5,125 bases of DNA, taken from NCBI GenBank assembly GCA_964405805.1, contig CAYOPE010000039.1:1-5125 (forward strand), read 5' to 3'. This document shows positions 1 through 5,125 of the stretch, one piece after another. The stretch comes from CAYOPE01 sp964405805. GTDB lineage: Bacteria > Patescibacteriota > Doudnabacteria > UBA920 > O2-02-FULL-48-8. Below the pieces are notes generated by a model. That model saw only the letters and a list, made by a program, of their open reading frames with translations. It had not been told where the DNA came from and ran no database searches. Within the stretch, counting starts at the first letter, position 1. Each line of letters starts with the position of its first letter. The position numbers and the translations under genes were made by a program.

Positions 1-1
1 T

Positions 2-115
2 TTGCAAATCGCGAAAAGGTTTCACTTTCCAGTAATTCAAGGCTTCATGAATGGCAAACTTTCTGACCCGAAAGAAATTAACGATCAAATATGGCGAGTT
101 TTGAAATTGAGATAA
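2..115 (+). CDS. 3' end of an unrecognised gene (partial)
   Basis: This reading frame is open from the left edge of the window to a TAA at 113-115, giving the last 37 residues of a protein whose start lies outside. The tail contains a short hydrophobic/aromatic stretch (RFHFPVI) followed by a polar, probably helical end (DPKEINDQIWRVLK). The other two + frames close at 31-33 and 64-66, so this is the only one that can come from an upstream gene. It would overlap the following CYTH gene by 25 nt, in keeping with the overlapping style of this operon. I do not recognise the family from so short a tail. It could also be a chance open frame, although the composition looks protein-like. Confidence 0.45.
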   Translation: MQIAKRFHFPVIQGFMNGKLSDPKEINDQIWRVLKLR

Positions 116-732
116 AAAGCTTGATCGGAGACAAGCAAAAGGCAGACAATCTGATTGCCAAGATGCAATCTGATTCGAGTTTTAAATCAATTGGGTCGCA
201 CAAGCAGCTGAATCACTATTTTATGAAAGGTGATTTGAAAAAACTTTCAGAGAAACTCAAACTTGAATTTCCTTTTGAAAATCCTAAAGACTTTTCAGTT
301 AGAACACGACAAGCTGATGGCAAAGTAATTTTAGTCATCAAAGCAACTGTGGATGACACGACCTCAAGCAACGGCACGGCTAGGCAGGAATTTGAAAAAC
401 AGGTAGATATGACTTTGGAACAGCTCGATCAAACACTATTGGACTGCAGGTTTGCATATCAAGCTAAATGGTCTCGCGAGCGCCAGGATTTTAAGTACAA
501 AGATCTCAATGTTTCAGTTGATAAAAACGCCGGATATGGGTATCTTGCAGAATTTGAATCAGTGATCGAAGATCAATCAAAGGCTGAGGAAACGAAGACA
601 AGCATTCGAAAAATAATGTCAGAGCTTGGAGCAGCAGAGCTGGCTCAGGATAGACTTGAACGCATGTTCGCTTTTTATAACAAAAATTGGAAAGATTATT
701 ATGGAACGGAGAAAACCTTTGTAATCGAATAA
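91..732 (+). CDS. CYTH-domain protein (CyaB / thiamine-triphosphatase-like)
   Basis: This 213-residue protein has the landmarks of the CYTH (triphosphate tunnel metalloenzyme) fold. The N-terminal ExExK metal/triphosphate motif is E5-I-E7-I-K9. A LNHYF strand lies near 40-44, an RxR pair at R71/R73 (SVRTR), a lysine in VIKA (K84), RQEFEKQV at 99-106 with alternating acids, basic K127/R129/R131, D144, and the closing acidic strand E154/E156. Family members are cytosolic and bind a triphosphate in a beta-barrel with divalent metal. Known activities are class IV adenylate cyclase (CyaB), thiamine triphosphatase and tripolyphosphatase, and the sequence does not decide between them. The overall pattern looks closest to CyaB-like members. 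The ATG is the only start after in-frame stops just upstream and has no clear Shine-Dalgarno. The gene ends 1 nt before thyA, so a role in nucleotide metabolism is plausible but inferred. Confidence 0.85.
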   Translation: MASFEIEIKSLIGDKQKADNLIAKMQSDSSFKSIGSHKQLNHYFMKGDLKKLSEKLKLEFPFENPKDFSVRTRQADGKVILVIKATVDDTTSSNGTARQEFEKQVDMTLEQLDQTLLDCRFAYQAKWSRERQDFKYKDLNVSVDKNAGYGYLAEFESVIEDQSKAEETKTSIRKIMSELGAAELAQDRLERMFAFYNKNWKDYYGTEKTFVIE

Positions 733-733
733 T

Positions 734-1696
734 ATGGAAACCAAGCACTCGGAATATCAATATCTAGATTTGCTCAAAGAAATCCTGGACAAAGGATTTC
801 GGAAAGTTGATGCTGGAACAGGCGATGCCTCGTTTAGTGTTTTCGGTAAACAAATCAGATTTGATTTGGTAGAAGGATTTCCTCTTCTTACCACGAAAAA
901 AGTTTTCTGGAAAGGAGTAGTCGAAGAATTGTATTGGTTTATATCTGGTCAAACCAATGTATCTTATCTCACGCGCAAAGGCGTGCACATTTGGGATGAC
1001 TATCCGTATAAAATTTATAATGGTAAGCGAGAAAAGCAAGGCTGGCCACAACTGACGCGCGAGGATTTTATAAAAAAACTTGAGAGTGATGACGAATTTG
1101 CCAAGCAACACGGTGAATTGCCAAAAATTTATGGCGAGCTCTGGCGTCACTGGCCCACTCGTACTCCTGGAAAAACCATAGACCAGCTGGCATGGGCCAT
1201 AGAAGAAGTGAAGAAAGATCCAGCCGCGCATAATTTGATCGTCAATTCCTGGAATCCCGAATACCTCTACACCATGGCGACTAATGAAGATGCGTCGCGG
1301 TTTCCAATTTGTCATAACATGTACCAGTTTAACGTAATCGACGGCAAATTATCATTGCATCTATATCAGCGCTCAGCAGATATTTTTTTGGGAGTTCCGT
1401 TTAACATCGCATCCTATGCTTTGCTGACTCTGATTCTGGCTCAGCTAACAGGATACAAACCAGGAGAATTCATACATACATTTGGTGATGTGCATATTTA
1501 TGAAAAACATCTTGATGCTGTGAAAGAGCAGCTAATGCGCGTGCCTAAACCGTTCCCACAAATCGAACTTGATAAGTCTATGATGAGCGTCAATGATTTT
1601 ACTCCAGATAAAGTTAAACTGGTAAATTATGATCCACACCCAGCAGTAAAGGCCGAACTAAGCGTTTCCGGCGGCTTCTTCGACGTAGAGCAATGA
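734..1696 (+). CDS. thyA: Thymidylate synthase homologue (ThyA family, divergent)
   Basis: The family makes dTMP and dihydrofolate from dUMP and methylene-tetrahydrofolate in the cytosol. The 320 residues match the long ThyA form (Lactobacillus type, about 316). Visible landmarks are RFDLVEGFPLLTTKK (42-56), E65, IWDD (86-89), YGELWR (133-138), the catalytic Cys193 in FPICHNMYQF, QRSADIFLGVPFN (212-224) with Asn224 that selects a uracil-type base, FGDVHIYEKH (250-259) and YDPHP (299-303). Oddities: the arginine of the usual DRTGTGT loop is absent (DAGTGD, 26-31); the RR pair that reaches the partner subunit's dUMP phosphate is His166-Asn167; the YGxQWR glutamine is Leu136; PPCH is PICH; and the chain runs 9 residues past the usual terminal KxxVAV. 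R213 is kept. It starts 1 nt after the CYTH stop and overlaps the next gene by ATGA. The fold is certain. The exact substrate is less so, because the phosphate grip is altered. Confidence 0.93.
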   Translation: METKHSEYQYLDLLKEILDKGFRKVDAGTGDASFSVFGKQIRFDLVEGFPLLTTKKVFWKGVVEELYWFISGQTNVSYLTRKGVHIWDDYPYKIYNGKREKQGWPQLTREDFIKKLESDDEFAKQHGELPKIYGELWRHWPTRTPGKTIDQLAWAIEEVKKDPAAHNLIVNSWNPEYLYTMATNEDASRFPICHNMYQFNVIDGKLSLHLYQRSADIFLGVPFNIASYALLTLILAQLTGYKPGEFIHTFGDVHIYEKHLDAVKEQLMRVPKPFPQIELDKSMMSVNDFTPDKVKLVNYDPHPAVKAELSVSGGFFDVEQ

Positions 1697-2064
1697 AAAT
1701 TTATTTTGCTTGTTGGATCACTCAGGCGTCAGCTGATTTTAAAGAGAAGATCGCTGGCCTGACCAAAGTTTTAAAATCCAATTTTGAAGTCTTTGATTTC
1801 TATGGTCATAAACCAGGAGAAGCCAAGGATGTTTATCTTTATAACAAAGATTTGATCGATAAATGCGATCTCGTTGTTGCCGAGTGTAGTCAGCCATCAC
1901 TCGGTGTGGGATACGAGATTGGTTACGCGCTTTCGATCGGAAAAAAAGTTAAAGCATTTGCTCTCGAAGACATTGTTATTAGCCGTATGATCACGGGTAA
2001 CCCGAGTCTCGAATTTTTTAGATATAAAATACCTGAAGAAGTAATTGCGTTTATAATCAAATGA
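1693..2064 (+). CDS. DNPH1 (Rcl) / nucleoside 2-deoxyribosyltransferase family protein
   Basis: This 123-residue Rossmann-like protein belongs to the family that breaks or swaps the deoxyribose-base bond. DNPH1/Rcl hydrolyses deoxynucleoside monophosphates, while nucleoside deoxyribosyltransferases move deoxyribose between bases. The core DLVVAECSQPSLGVGYEIGYAL is close to mammalian DNPH1. By position D53, S69, E75 and S97 correspond to rat Rcl D69, S87, catalytic E93 and S117. The N-terminal loop, however, is IYFACWITQ (3-11) instead of the DNPH1 YFxGSIRGG phosphate loop, and resembles the GWFT loop of lactobacillal deoxyribosyltransferases. It is therefore a hybrid, and whether it takes nucleosides or nucleotides cannot be read from sequence. 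It overlaps thyA and folA by 4 nt (ATGA) at each end, implying coupled translation and a job in thymidylate or deoxynucleotide metabolism. No Shine-Dalgarno is seen. Confidence 0.85.
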   Translation: MKIYFACWITQASADFKEKIAGLTKVLKSNFEVFDFYGHKPGEAKDVYLYNKDLIDKCDLVVAECSQPSLGVGYEIGYALSIGKKVKAFALEDIVISRMITGNPSLEFFRYKIPEEVIAFIIK

Positions 2065-2543
2065 AAATATCCTTTGTCGTGGCTGTGTCGGAAAACGGAG
2101 TGATTGGGAGTCATAATTCGATTCCTTGGCTCATTCCTGAAGATCTTAAGCACTTTAAAGAGATTACCATGGGACATGTTTGTCTCATGGGCAAGCATAC
2201 CTTTGATTCAATCATGAGCAAGCTTGGCAAACCTCTTCCAGGACGGACAAATGTCGTAATCACTCGCCAAACAGATGTGCAATTTCCAGAAGGCGTCGTT
2301 GTTTACCACAGTCTCAACGAGGCATTGAGCCAAATTCAGACTGATGAGCTCATGGTCGCGGGTGGCGGGCAAATTTATCAGCAATTGATGGACAGCGGCA
2401 GAGTTGATAAGATATATATGACCGAGGTTCACAAGCATATTGATGGCGACGTGCTGTTTCCGAAGTTTGATAAGTCTAAGTGGAAAGAAACTTCGCGCGA
2501 AGACCATCCAGAATTTTCCTTCTTAACATATGAGCGAGCGTGA
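2061..2543 (+). CDS. folA: Dihydrofolate reductase
   Basis: FolA reduces dihydrofolate to tetrahydrofolate with NADPH in the cytosol, regenerating the cofactor oxidised by thymidylate synthase. The 160-residue length is standard. Visible are the N-terminal strand ISFVVAVSENGVIG, the substrate loop IPWLIPEDL with Trp23 and acidic Asp28 (equivalent to E. coli Asp27), HFKEIT (31-36), the NADPH-binding MGKHTFDSI (43-51), LPGRTNVVITR (59-69), the glycine-rich MVAGGGQIYQQL (98-109), T121-E122 and DGDVLFPKF (128-136). No key residue is missing. It starts within the stop of the preceding gene (ATGA) and ends 14 nt inside the next gene. A TATAAT at 2052-2057 lies only 3 nt before the ATG and is too close to act as its promoter. 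Placement beside thyA is a classic functional pairing. Confidence 0.97.
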   Translation: MKISFVVAVSENGVIGSHNSIPWLIPEDLKHFKEITMGHVCLMGKHTFDSIMSKLGKPLPGRTNVVITRQTDVQFPEGVVVYHSLNEALSQIQTDELMVAGGGQIYQQLMDSGRVDKIYMTEVHKHIDGDVLFPKFDKSKWKETSREDHPEFSFLTYERA

Positions 2544-3120
2544 TATAGATTTTTTATACGAAATAGGGTCTCTGCGAAACGTGCCACGCGGCTGGCGCCA
2601 GCACCTCGGCTTTGATGTGGCTTCAGATCTGGAGCACACGATCCGACTGATCTGGTTGGCTCTCATGATCTCGCGCATGGAAAGAACCGGGGATGAGAAT
2701 AAGATTATCAAAATGGCACTTGTCCATGACATCGCTGAAACCCGAGTCTCGGATCACAGTTATGTCCAGAAAGTTTATGTCACCTCTGACGAGCATCGGG
2801 CAGCGGATGACATGTTTCGAGATACTACAGTTGGAGATTTTCGTCAGATACTCGAGGAATATGAAAAGCGAGAAAGTATTGAGGCCAAGATTGTGAAAGA
2901 TGCAGATAACCTGGATGTAGATTTGGAGCTCAAAGAAATCGAAGAAATGGGATCTAAACTCCCTGGTAAATGGCATCAGAACAACCGTAAGTTCGTCCGG
3001 GATGAAAAGCTTTACACTGAATCAGCGAAAAAACTTTGGGATGAAATCCAAACTTCAGACCCCAGCAACTGGCATCGTAAAATGAATAAGTGGATCACTG
3101 ACCCAAGCGCGGGTAAGTGA
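2530..3120 (+). CDS. HD-domain protein, 5'-deoxynucleotidase (YfbR/HDDC2)-like
   Basis: This 196-residue HD-superfamily metal-dependent phosphohydrolase has the usual order of metal ligands: His36 in SDLEHTIRL, His66-Asp67 in ALVHDIAET, and Asp124 in VKDADNLD. Glu70 after the HD pair and the N-terminal PRGWRQHL (Arg20/Trp22) recall the substrate-binding Arg-Trp of E. coli YfbR. The layout EHR near 88-90, ILEEYEKRESIEAKIVKDAD and the acidic helix after it resemble HDDC2-type proteins. Relatives remove the 5'-phosphate from deoxynucleoside monophosphates in the cytosol. The GD seen after the HD motif in many relatives is replaced by SDHS. It overlaps folA by 14 nt and is the last gene before the intergenic hairpins. 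A dNMP-phosphatase role fits the thyA/folA context, but the exact substrate is inferred. Confidence 0.85.
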   Translation: MSERDIDFLYEIGSLRNVPRGWRQHLGFDVASDLEHTIRLIWLALMISRMERTGDENKIIKMALVHDIAETRVSDHSYVQKVYVTSDEHRAADDMFRDTTVGDFRQILEEYEKRESIEAKIVKDADNLDVDLELKEIEEMGSKLPGKWHQNNRKFVRDEKLYTESAKKLWDEIQTSDPSNWHRKMNKWITDPSAGK

Positions 3121-3130
3121 GTACCTCCCC

Positions 3131-3164
3131 GCACCGCTTCTTAGATTAGTCACAACAGCGGTGC
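3131..3164 (+). other. Intergenic hairpin A (8-bp perfect stem)
   Basis: GCACCGCT (3131-3138) is perfectly complementary to AGCGGTGC (3157-3164), enclosing an 18-nt loop. It starts 10 nt after the HD gene stop and abuts the next hairpin with no unpaired base between, so the two could stack end to end. It may form part of a structured 3' end of the upstream operon mRNA. It is also a possible protein-binding dyad. No known RNA family was recognised. Confidence 0.6.
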
Positions 3165-3189
3165 TGCCCCTCCTATTTTAGGAGGGGCA
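3165..3189 (+). terminator. Strong GC hairpin B, probable terminator or 3'-end stabiliser
   Basis: TGCCCCTCC (3165-3173) pairs perfectly with GGAGGGGCA (3181-3189). The loop TATTTTA may close by two further A-T pairs. It lies between the nucleotide-metabolism operon and prfB, where transcription of the former would be expected to stop. No run of U follows on the + strand (AAACCCAGG) or on the - strand, so it is not a classical intrinsic terminator. It may act with Rho or serve as an mRNA 3' end barrier. Confidence 0.5.
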
Positions 3190-3207
3190 AACCCAGGTTT
3201 CTCCCCT
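3183..3207 (+). promoter_or_regulatory. Alternative hairpin competing with hairpin B
   Basis: AGGGG (3183-3187) can pair with CCCCT (3203-3207), and AAAC (3189-3192) with GTTT (3197-3200), leaving a 4-nt loop and a small internal bulge. This uses the right arm of hairpin B, so the two folds exclude each other, as in attenuators. It is weaker than hairpin B and may be coincidental in a C/G-rich patch. Confidence 0.25.
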
Positions 3208-3216
3208 AGAATGCAG

Positions 3217-3222
3217 TAGAAT
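3217..3222 (+). promoter_or_regulatory. Candidate -10 box of prfB (leaderless)
   Basis: TAGAAT (5 of 6 to TATAAT) ends 8 nt before the prfB ATG at 3231, which would place the transcript start at or next to the A of the start codon. A second TAGAAT at 3207-3212 sits exactly 10 bp upstream. No convincing -35 hexamer is visible at 16-18 bp. No Shine-Dalgarno precedes the ATG, which agrees with leaderless initiation. Confidence 0.4.
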
Positions 3223-3230
3223 TAAATCAA

Positions 3231-4332
3231 ATGGAAGAACTACTCAGGGAAATTAAAAAACTAAAAAGTCAGATGCTCGACTTGAAGGAGCATCTTTGAC
3301 CTGCCTCAAAAGAAACAAAAAATCCTAGAATTGCAGGATGCCATGTCTGACCCCAACTTCTGGGCAGACCAAGCCTCGGCAAAGTCAAAATCCAAGCAAC
3401 TTTCAGACCTAAAGAATCAGGTCGAAGGCTGGTTTGCTTTTGAGCAAGAATTGCACGATTTAGAGGGATTAGCAGCTGAGGCGATAAAAGAGACAGACAA
3501 GGCTTTAGAGACTGATTTAAAGGCCAAATTTGCCCAATTAGAGGCCTCATACCAGCAATTCCGCTTAACTACCTTTCTTTCTGCCAAATACGACAACCAC
3601 GACGCTTTGTTGTCGATTCACGCTGGTGCTGGCGGAGTCGATGCCCAGGATTGGGTTGAAATGCTTTTGCGCATGTATTTACGGTTCGCGGAAAAGAAAA
3701 AGTTTAAAGCAATTGTAGTAGATGAAAGCCGAGGAACTGAAGCTGGGATTAAGAGTGTGGTGATAGAAATTTCAGGGCCGTTTGCTTATGGATACTTGAA
3801 AAGTGAAGCTGGTGTGCATCGTCTTGTGCGACAATCGCCGTTTAATGCGACTCACACCCGAGAAACTTCATTTGCTCTCGTAGAAGTTTTGCCTGTGATT
3901 GAGTCAGGTGAGTTTAAGCTCAACATGGACGATGTAGAGATCGAAGCAAAAACTTCTCGCGGACATGGCGGTCAATCTGTAAATACAACTTACTCGGCTA
4001 TCAGAGCCACGCATAAGCCAACAGGAACTAGCGTTACCATTCAAAACGAACGTTCGCAAACTCAAAACAAAGAGCAGGCTCTGAAAATTCTGACAGCCAA
4101 GCTGGCGCAGCTTGAAGAACAGAAGCAGCAAGAGGAAAAATTGAAAATTCGTGGCGAATTTCACAGCGCTGAGTGGGGCAACCAGATCAGATCCTATGTG
4201 CTTCACCCGTACAAGCTTGTGAAGGATCATAGGACCAATGCAGAAACCTCTGACGCTGAGGGAGTGCTTGAAGGCGACCTAGATGAGTTTGTAAAGCAGT
4301 ACTTAGAGCAAAATAGAAGCAATCTGGTATAA
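3231..4332 (+). CDS. prfB: Peptide chain release factor 2, with +1 programmed frameshift
   Basis: RF2 ends translation at UGA and UAA on the ribosome. The gene is read in two frames. ATG at 3231 gives 22 codons ending ...LKEHL, then the in-frame TGA at 3297-3299 is bypassed by a +1 shift, and reading continues from GAC at 3298 to TAA at 4330-4332. The product is about 366 residues, matching the E. coli length of 365. In the joined protein the stop-codon-reading SPF tripeptide is at 202-204 (RQSPFN) and the catalytic GGQ at 246-248 (RGHGGQSVN), both at near-E. coli positions. The N-terminal DPNFWADQ and coiled-coil region are typical. An oddity is His in place of the usual Ala before GGQ, and Ser instead of His after it. 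A start in the second frame at TTG 3331 would cut off the true N-terminus and is rejected. ftsE follows 9 nt after the stop. Confidence 0.97.
3285..3300 (+). promoter_or_regulatory. prfB +1 programmed ribosomal frameshift site
   Basis: The elements are AAGGAG (internal Shine-Dalgarno-like, 3285-3290), a 3-nt spacer CAT, then CTT TGA C (3294-3300). This matches the E. coli site in order and spacing: an SD stimulator, the slippery CUU where tRNA-Leu slips to UUU, a poorly read UGA and a following C. When RF2 is scarce UGA pauses and the shift makes more RF2; when RF2 is abundant, translation stops after 22 codons. This is autoregulation by product level. Confidence 0.96.
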
Positions 4333-4333
4333 T
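4325..4333 (+). promoter_or_regulatory. Extended -10 promoter of ftsE (leaderless)
   Basis: TGGTATAAT is a perfect extended -10 (TGn plus TATAAT at 4328-4333). It ends 8 nt before the ftsE ATG at 4342, so the expected start of transcription (7-9 nt downstream) falls on or next to the start codon. The prfB stop TAA (4330-4332) lies inside the hexamer. No good -35 is visible, which an extended -10 tolerates. Read-through from prfB may add to expression. Confidence 0.55.
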
Positions 4334-4341
4334 AAATACAC

Positions 4342-5019
4342 ATGATCAAATTCGACAATGTAACAAAAACGTTTGGAAAAATTGCCGCAGTTAAAGATAT
4401 ATCCTTGCAGATCCATAAGGGTGAGTTTTTGTCGATCATTGGCCAGTCTGGCGCTGGAAAATCAAGCCTAATGTCTCTCATTATTGGTGAGGAAAAGCCA
4501 GACAGCGGTAGAATCCTGATTGATGACATAGATGTGTCGTCTATTCGAAGCCGTGACATCCCTTATCTTCGTCGAAAAATTGGTTTTGTATTTCAGGACA
4601 TAAAGCTTTTGCCGCTTCGTACCGCCTATGAGAACGTCGCGTTTGCGCTCGAGGTCTCTGGCGAAGACAACAAGTTTATAAAAAAAGAAGTGCCGAAAAT
4701 TCTAGAAATGGTAGGTCTGACAGATAAAGCGGAAGCTTTTCCTCACCAGCTTTCTGGTGGCGAAAGACAGCGAGTCGCTATAGCCAGAGCACTGTCTCAC
4801 AATCCAGTTTTACTTTTGGCAGATGAGCCGACGGGAAATCTTGATTCCATAAATGCTTGGGACATCATTCAGCTACTTGTCAAAATAAATAAAGCGGGGA
4901 CCACTGTGATCCTTGCCACCCACGCGAAAGACCTGGTGAACAGTGTAAAAAAACGCGTAGTTACACTAGAGAACGGCGCGATCGTTTATGACCAAGAGAA
5001 AGGCAAATATGTCCTATAG
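4342..5019 (+). CDS. ftsE: Cell division ATP-binding protein FtsE
   Basis: FtsE is the ABC-type ATPase that pairs with membrane protein FtsX at the division site. Its ATP cycle drives FtsX to activate periplasmic or extracellular peptidoglycan hydrolases rather than to transport a substrate. The 225-residue length is typical. Motifs in order are Walker A GQSGAGKSS (34-42), Q-loop Gln85 in FVFQDIKLLP, the ABC signature LSGGERQ (137-143), Walker B LLLADEP (157-163) with Glu162, D-loop NLD (166-168) and H-loop His194 in ATHAKD. The FQDxxLLPxRTxxENV pattern and the ftsX start right after support FtsE over other small ABC ATPases such as LolD. The ATG lies 9 nt after prfB with no Shine-Dalgarno, behind an extended -10. 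The gene overlaps ftsX by 11 nt. Confidence 0.95.
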   Translation: MIKFDNVTKTFGKIAAVKDISLQIHKGEFLSIIGQSGAGKSSLMSLIIGEEKPDSGRILIDDIDVSSIRSRDIPYLRRKIGFVFQDIKLLPLRTAYENVAFALEVSGEDNKFIKKEVPKILEMVGLTDKAEAFPHQLSGGERQRVAIARALSHNPVLLLADEPTGNLDSINAWDIIQLLVKINKAGTTVILATHAKDLVNSVKKRVVTLENGAIVYDQEKGKYVL

Positions 5020-5125
5020 CCGAATAGTTGTAAAAAGACTTATTAGCTCTGGGGTTACGAGTTTTCTGCGCAATATTTGGGTATCTTTGGCTGCGACTTC
5101 AATGGTCGCCATCACTTTGTTCATA
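5009..5125 (+). CDS. ftsX: Cell division protein FtsX, N-terminus (partial)
   Basis: FtsX is the inner membrane partner of FtsE. Only the first 39 residues are in the window, and the gene runs off the right edge. The cytoplasmic basic segment (SYSRIVVKR, 2-10) is followed by SFLRNIWVS and then the start of the first membrane helix (about residues 24-39, LAATSMVAITLFI). The R-N-x-W pattern before a hydrophobic helix is typical of FtsX. The ATG at 5009 overlaps the ftsE stop by 11 nt in another frame, with AAAGG at about 4999-5003 as a weak possible ribosome binding site. ABC-permease-like alternatives are unlikely given the ftsE pairing. Confidence 0.88.
   Translation, partial: MSYSRIVVKRLISSGVTSFLRNIWVSLAATSMVAITLFI

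Noticed and set aside
720..725. TGTAAT 8 nt before the thyA ATG as another leaderless promoter
   Set aside because: It has the same spacing as at prfB and ftsE, but it lies within CYTH coding sequence, has no extended TG or -35, and thyA is coupled to the preceding gene. Chance is likely.
764..1315. Long open frame on the - strand (183 codons) within thyA
   Set aside because: It lies wholly inside a well-supported gene, has no recognisable domain and no upstream signals. It is a shadow of the coding strand.
2052..2057. TATAAT before folA as a promoter
   Set aside because: It ends only 3 nt before the ATG, so transcription would begin inside or after the start codon. The gene is also coupled to its upstream neighbour.
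2693..2896. 67-codon + strand frame inside the HD gene
   Set aside because: It is nested in another frame of a conserved enzyme with no initiation signal or recognisable product.
3297..3299. Premature TGA making prfB a pseudogene, or UGA recoded as an amino acid
   Set aside because: The stop sits in a perfect programmed frameshift context, RF2 is otherwise intact, and TGA ends several other genes here at the expected lengths.
3331..4332. A TTG-initiated 333-residue prfB with no frameshift
   Set aside because: RF2-like sequence continues upstream in this frame to the CTT TGA C site, and the 22-codon first frame from ATG 3231 restores the standard RF2 length and N-terminus.

Overview
This window reads as a compact bacterial chromosome segment. 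Every gene is on the + strand, genes are packed with 1-14 nt overlaps or gaps, and there is no sign of insertion sequences, tRNAs, rRNAs or CRISPR arrays. UGA is a genuine stop codon (four of the seven complete or partial genes that end here use it) and a complete UGA-reading release factor 2 is encoded. This argues against lineages that recode UGA. The gene order prfB-ftsE-ftsX, the near absence of Shine-Dalgarno motifs at start codons, and apparently leaderless promoters would fit a Patescibacteria/CPR-type genome (for example a Saccharibacteria relative) or an Actinobacteria-like expression style. The taxonomic placement is inference only.

Region 1 (1-3120) looks like one operon for deoxynucleotide and folate metabolism. 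It holds the 3' end of an unrecognised gene, a CYTH-domain phosphohydrolase/cyclase-like protein, a thymidylate synthase homologue (thyA), a small DNPH1/nucleoside deoxyribosyltransferase-family protein, dihydrofolate reductase (folA) and an HD-domain 5'-deoxynucleotidase-like protein. Two junctions are ATGA overlaps, one is a 1-nt gap, and two are longer overlaps (14 and 25 nt), so translational coupling is likely. In the simplest reading ThyA makes dTMP and dihydrofolate, FolA recycles the folate, and the other enzymes trim or salvage deoxynucleotides. The ThyA homologue lacks three of the four arginines that normally grip the dUMP phosphate and carries a 9-residue C-terminal tail. Its neighbour is a hybrid between the DNPH1 (nucleotide) and deoxyribosyltransferase (nucleoside) types. 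These two proteins are the most unusual content here.

Region 2 (3121-3230) is the only real intergenic gap. It contains two perfectly abutting hairpins, an alternative mutually exclusive hairpin, and a candidate -10 box 8 nt before the prfB start.

Region 3 (3231-5125) holds prfB, encoded in two frames with a textbook +1 programmed frameshift at a CTT TGA C site, then ftsE and the start of ftsX. A strong extended -10 (TGGTATAAT) overlaps the prfB stop codon and sits 8 nt upstream of the ftsE ATG, predicting a leaderless ftsEX transcript.
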